NCBI RefSeq assembly: GCF_003026475.1
Contig: NZ_PYMC01000008.1
Coordinates: 124,001 to 188,000 of the forward strand
From: Photobacterium lipolyticum
Lineage (GTDB): Bacteria; Pseudomonadota; Gammaproteobacteria; Enterobacterales; Vibrionaceae
Reading direction: 5' to 3'
DNA length: 64,000 nucleotides
Position 1 is the first letter of the stretch. Each line of letters begins with the position of its first letter. Both the position numbers and the translations under genes were made by a program. This document shows positions 58,112 through 64,000 of the stretch, in pieces. The notes below the pieces were generated by a model. That model had not been told where the DNA came from. It was given only the letters and a program-made list of their open reading frames with translations, and ran no database searches.

Positions 58112-58139
58112 ATTATCAACGCTTTGGTTGATTTTGCAA
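58112..58139 (-). promoter_or_regulatory. Candidate 6S RNA promoter inside the zapA 3' end
   Basis: -35 TTGCAA (58134-58139), a 16-bp spacer and -10 GATAAT (58112-58117) are placed 5 bases before the 6S 5' end. The promoter overlaps the last codons of zapA. Confidence 0.65.
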
Positions 58140-58418
58140 TGCCTTATCCAAAGTTTCTGTTAATTCACTGATTCTATTGGATAAATTTGAAGCACTGCCG
58201 TTATGTTCTCTACGCTCTGTGTGCATTTCGTTGCACACGTTTAAGCCGGCAAACATCAGTAGTTGCTCGGTGTTTGTTACCTTTGTGCGCTCAGACAGAT
58301 CTTTCAAGCGCTGGTCAAAATCTGCCGCTGCTTCTTGCAATGCTTCTTCCTGACCTAATGGACAGTTTACCTTTAAGAACCTGCCTAAAACTTGAATTTC
58401 AACTGTCTGAGTACTCAT
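58116..58418 (-). CDS. zapA: Cell division protein ZapA
   Basis: A 100-residue protein that crosslinks FtsZ filaments at the division ring. The N-terminal domain has VEIQVLGRFLKVNCP and LKDLSERTKVTNTEQLLMFAGLN, and the C-terminus is a coiled coil (ASNLSNRISELTETLDKAL). It lies upstream of 6S RNA and is divergent from ygfB. Confidence 0.94.
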   Translation of the reverse strand: MSTQTVEIQVLGRFLKVNCPLGQEEALQEAAADFDQRLKDLSERTKVTNTEQLLMFAGLNVCNEMHTERREHNGSASNLSNRISELTETLDKALQNQPKR

Positions 58419-58694
58419 AAATCTTTAATCAGCTCCGTGCCAGAATACTGTCTGCTTAGCATTCTGCTTGCAATGGGAAGATAATATAGAAAAAGCCTTT
58501 TCAACATGCAAGCTCACTCATCACGCTTTAGATGGATGAGTCACTGACTAATCAGATATTAACCAGTCTGCTGCAATCTGCTGCAACTGCAAACATAGCC
58601 CAAGCTTTCCAGAAAGGGTATTAGCCTGACTTGAGGCTAAGTGGTAGCATAACACAATTAATATTGGCACCAATGAGACGAAGGTGAAACACCC

Positions 58695-59342
58695 ATGAGC
58701 GAAGTAAAAATACCCGCATATGACGCTGTTGATGCAGCATTAAAGGATCACGGTTTAGCGGCTTCTCCATCAGAGCTTCACGGCCTGCTGAGCGGCATGA
58801 TCTGCGGTGGCCTGGCGATAGACGATGAAAGCTGGATCGGTCCGGTAAGCGACTACGCCAACGAGGGTGAACCTTTAACTGATGGTGCGAAAGCGGCAGT
58901 ACGGGCGGTATTTGATGCAGCCTCAACCGAGCTGGGTGGATTAGCGACAATACTGTTTACCTCAACGGCTGCTGAACTGGCTAATTACGAATTCAACATT
59001 TCTTTACTGCTGCCCGCCGAAGAGGCCGAGCTGATGCTGCGTGCCGAAGCATTGAGTGAGTGGGCCACTAATTTTATTTCAGGTTTGGGCTTGATGGGAT
59101 TGGAAAAAGCCAAGCTGTCTCCGGAAGTGACTGAAGCCGTTTCGGTGCTGGAAGAGATCGCCCAATTAGGCATCGATGAAGATGAAGACATGGCAGAGCA
59201 GGAGCAGCTGTTCGATAATGTGGTCGCTTATGTACCTGAGTGCGTGTTGACCTGTCTGGTTGAGTTGAGCCAGCGTCCAGGTGCCGTTGAAGAGCCGAAT
59301 ATCCCTGGTATTGGTCAGGGTGAAAAAACGACGCAGCATTAA
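58695..59342 (+). CDS. ygfB: UPF0149 family protein YgfB
   Basis: A 215-residue acidic helical protein with the family start (YDAVDAALKDHGLAASPSELHGLLSGMICGG) and DEDMAEQEQLFDNVVAY near the C-terminus. The C-terminal tail is longer than in E. coli YgfB. A Pseudomonas homologue affects beta-lactam resistance; the role here is unknown. It lies 23 nt before ubiH; the pepP gene found between them in E. coli is absent. Confidence 0.9.
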   Translation: MSEVKIPAYDAVDAALKDHGLAASPSELHGLLSGMICGGLAIDDESWIGPVSDYANEGEPLTDGAKAAVRAVFDAASTELGGLATILFTSTAAELANYEFNISLLLPAEEAELMLRAEALSEWATNFISGLGLMGLEKAKLSPEVTEAVSVLEEIAQLGIDEDEDMAEQEQLFDNVVAYVPECVLTCLVELSQRPGAVEEPNIPGIGQGEKTTQH

Positions 59343-59365
59343 TTATTAACGCTAAGGGACTGGAT

Positions 59366-60571
59366 GTGAAACAGTATGATGTTGTGATTGCCGGGGGCGC
59401 GATGGCCGGCGCGGCATTGGCAATTGCACTGAATAAACTCAGTGGCAATCGTTGCGATAGTGTTAGGGGGTTGCGTATTGCGGTTGTTGAAGCCGTCAAA
59501 CCTAAACTGGAGCAGCACCCGGGTTACGATGCGCGCAGTATCGCGTTATCTTTAGGCTCTGCCAATCTGCTGGATAAAATTGGGGTCTGGTCGAAACTGG
59601 CCAATGTCGCGACCCCGATTTCTCATATCCATGTCTCTGATCGCGGCCATGCGGGTATGGTTCGTATGGATGCGAAAGAGATGGCGGTTGATGCGCTGGG
59701 TTATGTGGTTGAACTGGCTGATACCGGCGCGTTGTTTCATCAGCTGCTTAATGAGCAGGATCAGACCGATCTCTATTGCCCGGCAACGATCACTGGTATT
59801 TCACGTACTCGGCAGCAAGTCAATCTAACCCTCGAGTCGGGAGAGCAACTGCAAACCCGGCTACTGGTGACGGCTGATGGTGCCTTGTCGGGTTGTTGCA
59901 AACTGTTAGGCATACCTCGCACTGAACACGACTTTGAACAAGTGGCCGTGATTGCCAATATAACCACCGCAATAGCGCATCGGGGCCGAGCTTTTGAGCG
60001 TTTCACCCCTTATGGCCCGGTTGCTTTGTTACCGATGTCAGAAGGGCGGAGTTCACTGGTGTGGTGCATTAAGCCCGAGCATCAGGCCGTGGTAATGGGC
60101 TGGGACGATGCGCGGTTCCTGGCTGAGTTACAGCAGGTTTTTGGCTGGCGTTTAGGCCAGTTAGTTAAAACGGGCCAACGTGCAGCCTATCCGTTATTGC
60201 TGCGCCAGTCACAGTCTCTGGTCTCGCACCGTGTCGCCGTGGTGGGTAATGCGGCTCAAACGCTGCATCCGATTGCCGGACAAGGATTTAATTTAGGACT
60301 GCGTGATGTCATGTCACTGGCCGAAGAGATCGTGCGTGGTCTCGAGCAGGGCGAAGATGCAGGCAGTGCTGCGATGTTAAGCCGTTACCGCCAGCGTCGC
60401 ATGCCGGATCGTGAGGCGACAGTCGCAATGACATCAGGGCTGGTGAGCCTCTTTGCCAATGACAGCTTTCCTCTTGTTGCTGGCCGTAATATCGGCCTGA
60501 TGGCAATGAATATTTTTGATACGTTAAAAGCACCGCTGCTAAGGCGTGCGATGGGACAGGTCGAAAGATAA
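59366..60571 (+). CDS. ubiH: 2-octaprenyl-6-methoxyphenol hydroxylase UbiH
   Basis: A 401-residue FAD monooxygenase of ubiquinone synthesis. The FAD-binding VIAGGAMAGAALAIALNKL, the DARSIALS segment and the late FAD/ribose motif GNAAQTLHPIAGQGFNLGLRD are present. The first alanine-rich GxGxxG reads GGAMAG. It sits 17 nt before ubiI, and the two form an operon with ygfB. Confidence 0.94.
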   Translation: MKQYDVVIAGGAMAGAALAIALNKLSGNRCDSVRGLRIAVVEAVKPKLEQHPGYDARSIALSLGSANLLDKIGVWSKLANVATPISHIHVSDRGHAGMVRMDAKEMAVDALGYVVELADTGALFHQLLNEQDQTDLYCPATITGISRTRQQVNLTLESGEQLQTRLLVTADGALSGCCKLLGIPRTEHDFEQVAVIANITTAIAHRGRAFERFTPYGPVALLPMSEGRSSLVWCIKPEHQAVVMGWDDARFLAELQQVFGWRLGQLVKTGQRAAYPLLLRQSQSLVSHRVAVVGNAAQTLHPIAGQGFNLGLRDVMSLAEEIVRGLEQGEDAGSAAMLSRYRQRRMPDREATVAMTSGLVSLFANDSFPLVAGRNIGLMAMNIFDTLKAPLLRRAMGQVER

Positions 60572-60588
60572 TTAATGGAATTGGTATA

Positions 60589-61797
60589 ATGATGCAGAGT
60601 GTTGATGTTGCCATTATTGGTGGGGGAATGGTTGGTTTAACCCTGGCCGCTGCGTTAGCAGACACCGAGTTGCGTGTTGCCGTAATTGAAGGCCAGCTGC
60701 CTGCCCCTGAACTTGCTCCATTACCGGATTTACGTGTTTCCGCATTAAGCCGAGCCAGCGAACGTATTCTTCGCCGGACCGGTGCCTGGCCGGGTATTGA
60801 AGCCCGTCGTCTGAGCCCTTACAGCAAAATGGAGGTCTGGGAGCAAGATAGCTTTGCCAGCATTCAATTTGATGCCGAACGTTTAGCTCAGCCGAATTTA
60901 GGTTACATCGTAGAAAACCGGGTCATTCAGTTGGCGCTGCTGGATCGCGTTAACCAGTTGAGCAATGTGACCCTGCTGGCGCCTGAACGTTGTAAGAACA
61001 TCGCTTTCGGTGAAAGCGAAGCCTGGCTAAGCATGGAATCGGGCAAAAACCTGACAGCCAAGCTGGTGGTCGGTGCGGACGGCGCTAACTCCTGGGTCCG
61101 TCACCAGCTGGATATTCCACTGACTCACTGGGATTACGGTCATAGTGCAATTGTTGCCAATATCCGTTGTGATGAAGCCCATGATCAAACTGCCCGCCAG
61201 ATCTTCCGTCCGCAAGGGCCGCTGGCCTTCCTGCCCTTAGCTGAAAGCAACTTATGCTCTATTGTCTGGTCTGTGCAACCGGAAGAGGCAGAGCTGTTGT
61301 GTGGGTTAAGTGACGAAGAATTTAATAAGTCACTCACTGCTGCTTCTGATCACCGTTTAGGTTTATGTAAAGTCGATGGTGAACGCCAGACGTTCCCACT
61401 GAAAATGCGTTATGCCCGCGACTTTGTCCGCGACCGTGTTGCTTTAGTCGGTGATGCCGCGCACACCATTCATCCTTTAGCGGGACAGGGCGTGAACCTC
61501 GGTTTGCTCGATGCGGCAAGTCTGGCTCAGGAGCTCAAAGCGTTGTGGCACCATGAACAGGATATCGGCAAGAAAGCCAACTTGCGTCATTATGAGCGCT
61601 GGCGAAAAGCGGAAGCCGCTAAAATGATCACCGCAATGCAGGCATTCCGGGATGTATTCGACGGAAGCAACCCGGCTAAAAAGCTGGTGCGGGATCTGGG
61701 TATGTTGATTGCGGATAAAGCGCCGGGAGTCAAAGATGAGTTTATGCGCAGGGCTCTGGGTTTATCGGGTGAGTTACCTGAACTAGCTAAGTATTAA
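60589..61797 (+). CDS. ubiI: FAD-dependent 2-octaprenylphenol hydroxylase UbiI (VisC)
   Basis: A 402-residue paralogue of UbiH that hydroxylates C5 of the ubiquinone ring. VAIIGGGMVGLTLAAAL (FAD), RVSALSRASERIL, VGADGANSWVRHQL and the GDAAHTIHPLAGQGVNLGLLD motif are seen. Its neighbours are as in E. coli (ubiH before it), but gcvT, which follows visC there, is missing. A terminator follows. Confidence 0.95.
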   Translation: MMQSVDVAIIGGGMVGLTLAAALADTELRVAVIEGQLPAPELAPLPDLRVSALSRASERILRRTGAWPGIEARRLSPYSKMEVWEQDSFASIQFDAERLAQPNLGYIVENRVIQLALLDRVNQLSNVTLLAPERCKNIAFGESEAWLSMESGKNLTAKLVVGADGANSWVRHQLDIPLTHWDYGHSAIVANIRCDEAHDQTARQIFRPQGPLAFLPLAESNLCSIVWSVQPEEAELLCGLSDEEFNKSLTAASDHRLGLCKVDGERQTFPLKMRYARDFVRDRVALVGDAAHTIHPLAGQGVNLGLLDAASLAQELKALWHHEQDIGKKANLRHYERWRKAEAAKMITAMQAFRDVFDGSNPAKKLVRDLGMLIADKAPGVKDEFMRRALGLSGELPELAKY

Positions 61798-62106
61798 TAC
61801 CAATCGGTATTAAACCGTATATTGAAGCCATCTCTATTGAGATGGTTTTTTTTATCTGCCAGATAACAAAGATAAATTGATCACAAAAGGGATTTTTTCA
61901 CCTACAGTAAATAACAGGAAATCGATGCCGGGTGAGTTACAGCAAAAACTGTAGGCTGTAGTTGTACCAGACTGATTAGTTAGGTGTTCTCTCAGTGCAT
62001 ATCATGGTGAATTGACATGGGGCTGAGGCGTTTGGGTCTTAAATCATCTGCTTGAACCGAACCAGTTATCGAGTGATAAGCAGTCTTTTCATAAGGAAGT
62101 TACACA
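61798..62106 (+). other. Structured leader region upstream of gcvH
   Basis: About 310 bases without a gene. After the ubiI terminator, CCTACAG (61901-61907) pairs with CTGTAGG (61949-61955), and a terminator-like hairpin CTGCTT / AAGCAG (62048-62083) followed by TCTTTTC ends just before the gcvH ribosome site. Standard glycine-riboswitch motifs were not found. Confidence 0.5.
61828..61853 (+). terminator. Terminator after ubiI
   Basis: The stem ccatctc-tatt-gagatgg is followed by eight T residues. Confidence 0.9.
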
Positions 62107-62499
62107 ATGAGTTATGTTCCCTCTGAATTGAAATTTACCAATACCCATGAATGGGTTCGCCCTGAAGGGGATGGCGTTTTTACTGTCGGCATTACCGATC
62201 ATGCTCAGTCAATGTTGGGCGATATGGTGTTTGTTGATGTACCTGATCTGGATACCGGCATTGAGGCGGGTGATGACTGCGCGGTTGCCGAGTCGGTGAA
62301 AGCGGCAACTGATGTATATTCGCCGTTAACCGGGGTGGTCATTGCGGTGAATGAAGACTTAGACAGTTCTCCCGAACTGGTAAACAGCGATCCTTACGGT
62401 GATGGCTGGTTATTTCAGATAAAAGCTGAAGATGAAGGGGAGTTTGACGATTTACTCGATGCTGAGAGCTATCAGGATCTGGTGGATGATTCGGAGTGA
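62107..62499 (+). CDS. gcvH: Glycine cleavage system H protein
   Basis: A 130-residue lipoyl carrier that shuttles the methylamine group between the P and T proteins. The lipoylated lysine is K65 in [15 protein letters not shown], and the N-terminal [21 protein letters not shown] is typical. ATG 62107 has AAGGAAG upstream. gcvT and gcvP, which flank it in E. coli, are not adjacent, so it stands alone here. Confidence 0.95.
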   Translation: MSYVPSELKFTNTHEWVRPEGDGVFTVGITDHAQSMLGDMVFVDVPDLDTGIEAGDDCAVAESVKAATDVYSPLTGVVIAVNEDLDSSPELVNSDPYGDGWLFQIKAEDEGEFDDLLDAESYQDLVDDSE

Positions 62500-62545
62500 T
62501 CGCCATCGGGGGGCTTTATCCCGATGAGTATAACCTGTTAATTTT

Positions 62546-62567
62546 AAAGCCCACAATCTGTGGGCTT
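62546..62567. terminator. Hairpin between gcvH and the small minus-strand gene
   Basis: AAGCCCACA / TGTGGGCTT is a perfect 9-bp stem. Its best U-tract lies on the minus strand (TTTAAAATT). Confidence 0.6.
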
Positions 62568-62607
62568 AGATAAACAGAGATCCTCAAAAAGAGATTCATG
62601 CCGGGCA

Positions 62608-62820
62608 TTAATGCTCTCGGCAGATTTCCTTCAAACGTTTTATCTCTTGGTTAACCTCATTGACGGTTTGATAATGCCGCTGCTGGGCTTGTACTGGCAC
62701 AAGCAACATTCCTTTGTCGAAATGATAGCCTCCTCGGCCATCAATATAAATTCTTCCACTAAATAAACGACTTACATGCTTAGCGATTAACTTCGGCAAG
62801 TAGCGTTTGAACATGCGCAT
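62608..62820 (-). CDS. Small hypothetical protein
   Basis: A 70-residue basic protein, MRMFKRYLPKLIAKHVSRLF at the start, with a glycine-rich centre (IDGRGGYHFDKG) and a C-terminal helix (VNEVNQEIKRLKEICREH). No membrane segment or signal peptide is obvious. I have a weak memory of similar vibrio proteins but cannot name a family. It could be a real small gene because it sits alone and has its own downstream hairpin. Confidence 0.55.
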   Translation of the reverse strand: MRMFKRYLPKLIAKHVSRLFSGRIYIDGRGGYHFDKGMLLVPVQAQQRHYQTVNEVNQEIKRLKEICREH

Positions 62821-63349
62821 AAAAAGCTCAACCTTGTCTGGTTTTCCTAACGCGAAGTATTATAAAACAATTTGCATGACACTTTTGTGACTTTATCAGC
62901 ATAATAATAATGTTAAATTCAATTGAGTAGGTTATTTTTAGTGGTAAATATTAGCTTGCAGAATAATACTCTGCGATAGTGGGGCTGGATAAACAGGGCC
63001 TTGTCTTGTGGCTTTATTTTAAATACAAATATTTCGCCGGATTTATGGTTGTTTATTATTGTGTTACGCCATTTTATTCATCTATCGCTGCGGTCAGTAG
63101 TGTAAAATGACTTCGCTTTTCGGTCTGTTTTTTGTGCAATGTTCGTTTTCTTCTCGCTTATAAATAGCATGATCTTCTGAAATATCATTTCCCAGTTGTT
63201 CAATACGTGTCCGGATGAATGTCTGACTTGCTTCCTTGGGGCGGAAAATTGCGAGAATTGATGCCACAGTTTGTGTTGGATCAATAAAAGGTTACTGGCA
63301 TAGGCCAATAATGCATGGGTTGTTAGCTTATGCCAAAAATGAGGGTGCG
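62821..63349. other. Gene-free spacer before the DUF134 gene
   Basis: About 530 AT-rich bases. An ORF on the minus strand (63078-63356) overlaps the DUF134 start and has no recognisable product, so I treat it as spurious. No tRNA, terminator or clear repeat was found. The promoters of the flanking genes must lie here. Confidence 0.5.
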
Positions 63350-63739
63350 ATGGCAAGACCTAAAATTCAACGCCGGATTGGTTGTCGTCCGGCATACAGC
63401 TGTTTTAAACCTAATGGTGTGCCAATGTCACAGCTGGCGTCGATTGAGCTGGCAGCGGATGAACTGGAGGCAATACGTCTGGTTGACATGAATGGCCTCA
63501 GCCAAATAGAAGCGGCCAAGCAACTTGGAGTTTCTCGTCAGACGCTGGGAAATATTGTGTCGCGTGCTCGTCAGAAAGTAGCACAGGCATTGGTCACTGG
63601 ACAGGCTATCGATTTGCAAGCTGCGCACATGCATGAGACAACTCAAAAAGAAGAAACCGCCCTGTTGAAACCAGCAATAACCGCTTCATCTTCATTAACT
63701 CTCCAGCCATGCGCTGAGGCTGAAATAAAGGAACACTGA
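63350..63739 (+). CDS. DUF134 family protein (putative helix-turn-helix regulator)
   Basis: A 129-residue protein: MARPKIQRRIGCRPAYSCFKP, then IELAADELEAIRLVDMNGLSQIEAAKQLGVSRQTLGNIVSRAR, which is a sigma-70 region-4-like helix-turn-helix (about residues 45-75). It has a variable Ser/Thr-rich tail. ATG 63350 has GAGGG upstream; the frame is open to 63236. DUF134 proteins are found paired with NifX-like proteins; the function is unknown. The stop is one base from the next gene. Confidence 0.85.
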   Translation: MARPKIQRRIGCRPAYSCFKPNGVPMSQLASIELAADELEAIRLVDMNGLSQIEAAKQLGVSRQTLGNIVSRARQKVAQALVTGQAIDLQAAHMHETTQKEETALLKPAITASSSLTLQPCAEAEIKEH

Positions 63740-63740
63740 T

Positions 63741-64000
63741 ATGTCTATTGCAATTGCAATTACTCCTCGCTCTGAAGTCGCCGGTCATTTCGGTAAAGCT
63801 GCGGCATTTATGGTTTTTGATCCGCAAGGGGAGATGATTGCTCGTATTGAAAATGGAGGCAGCAAAGAACTTGGCTGCAAACATAAGAAAATTATTCAGC
63901 GTCAATTAGGTGAATTTGGCGTGAAAGAGGTTGTGCTTGGCAATATCGGCCAGCGCTCGTTGGGGCGTTTATTAAATGCTGGATTTGCCGTGAGTAAAGT
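63741..64000 (+). CDS. NifB/NifX-like (FeMo-cofactor-binding domain) protein, partial
   Basis: The first 86 codons of a protein beginning MSIAIAITPRSEVAGHFGKAAAFMVFD, with the HFG(K/R) motif and a GCKHKK segment that could bind a metal cluster. The dinitrogenase iron-molybdenum cofactor biosynthesis family also has members in non-nitrogen-fixers, where their role is unknown. It is coupled to the DUF134 gene (one base between stop and start) and is cut by the window end. Confidence 0.85.
   Translation, partial: MSIAIAITPRSEVAGHFGKAAAFMVFDPQGEMIARIENGGSKELGCKHKKIIQRQLGEFGVKEVVLGNIGQRSLGRLLNAGFAVSK

Noticed and set aside
61850..62106. Glycine riboswitch before gcvH
   Set aside because: One TCTCTCAG word resembles the aptamer but the other conserved blocks (ACCGAAGG, GGACAGAG) are missing, so I report only a structured leader.
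62880..62905. CRP site (TGTGACTTTATCAGCA)
   Set aside because: Only the left half matches the consensus; the right half is degenerate.
63232..63256. Second sigma-54 promoter before the DUF134 gene
   Set aside because: TTGGGGCGGAAAATTGCG has GG and GC elements but the spacing is one base too long and the -24 box is poor.
63078..63356. 92-codon minus-strand ORF upstream of the DUF134 gene
   Set aside because: Unusual composition, no family resemblance, and it overlaps the DUF134 start and ribosome site.

Overview
The window reads as a stretch of core chromosome from a marine gammaproteobacterium of the Vibrionaceae, most likely Photobacterium or a close relative. The reasons are a LuxR/HapR/LitR-type quorum-sensing master regulator divergent from hpt (the Vibrio arrangement), Vibrio-like protein sequences throughout, E. 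coli-like synteny blocks (dksA-sfsA-thpR-hrpB-mrcB, mutY-yggX-mltC, epd-pgk-fbaA-mscS, fau-ssrS-zapA-ygfB-ubiH-ubiI), and strongly amplified tandem tRNA genes, which are characteristic of Photobacterium. The genus is an inference. No phage, insertion sequence, CRISPR array or obvious genomic island was seen.

Layout. 1-6.8 kb: the 5' end of a glycerate kinase gene, yacL, the sigma-54-type glnK-amtB ammonium operon, and the Fur-type fbpABC ferric-iron importer. 6.8-12.6 kb: litR, hpt, carbonic anhydrase, the yadGH ABC exporter and panBC. 12.6-23.9 kb: folK-pcnB, gluQ, dksA, sfsA-thpR, the helicase gene hrpB, mrcB (PBP1b) and an HD-GYP protein. 24.3-27.3 kb: two paralogous tRNA operons (16 genes: 6 Phe, 5 Thr, 5 Asn) flanking a glutathione S-transferase gene. 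27.5-44.2 kb: mltC, yggX, mutY, trmB, glutaminase, hemW-rdgB, a DUF4426 gene, yggU-yggT-proC-yggS, the pilT-pilU retraction ATPases, ruvX-yqgE, gshB-rsmE, endA and sprT. 44.4-51.8 kb: central carbon and methyl metabolism (metK with a MetJ-type operator, tkt, epd, pgk, fba). 52-62.5 kb: mscS, a YbaK-like deacylase, a SIMPL-domain protein, serA, rpiA, fau, 6S RNA, zapA, ygfB, ubiH, ubiI and a stand-alone gcvH. 62.6-64 kb: a small hypothetical gene and an uncharacterised DUF134-NifX-like pair cut by the window end.

Functional links. tkt, epd, pgk and fba join the pentose-phosphate pathway, PLP synthesis and glycolysis, and serA and gcvH draw on 3-phosphoglycerate, serine and glycine. glnK-amtB and glutaminase handle nitrogen; fbpABC handles iron. 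pilTU powers pilus retraction. ubiH and ubiI are two ring hydroxylases of ubiquinone synthesis.

The most notable non-coding features are the amplified tRNA arrays, a family of intergenic 7-bp tandem repeats, several palindromic MITE-like repeats, a probable non-AUG start for pcnB, a possible Qrr sRNA seed target in the litR leader, and a structured leader in front of gcvH. The best candidate for poorly described biology is the DUF134-NifX-like pair at the right edge, but most of the window is ordinary core genome.
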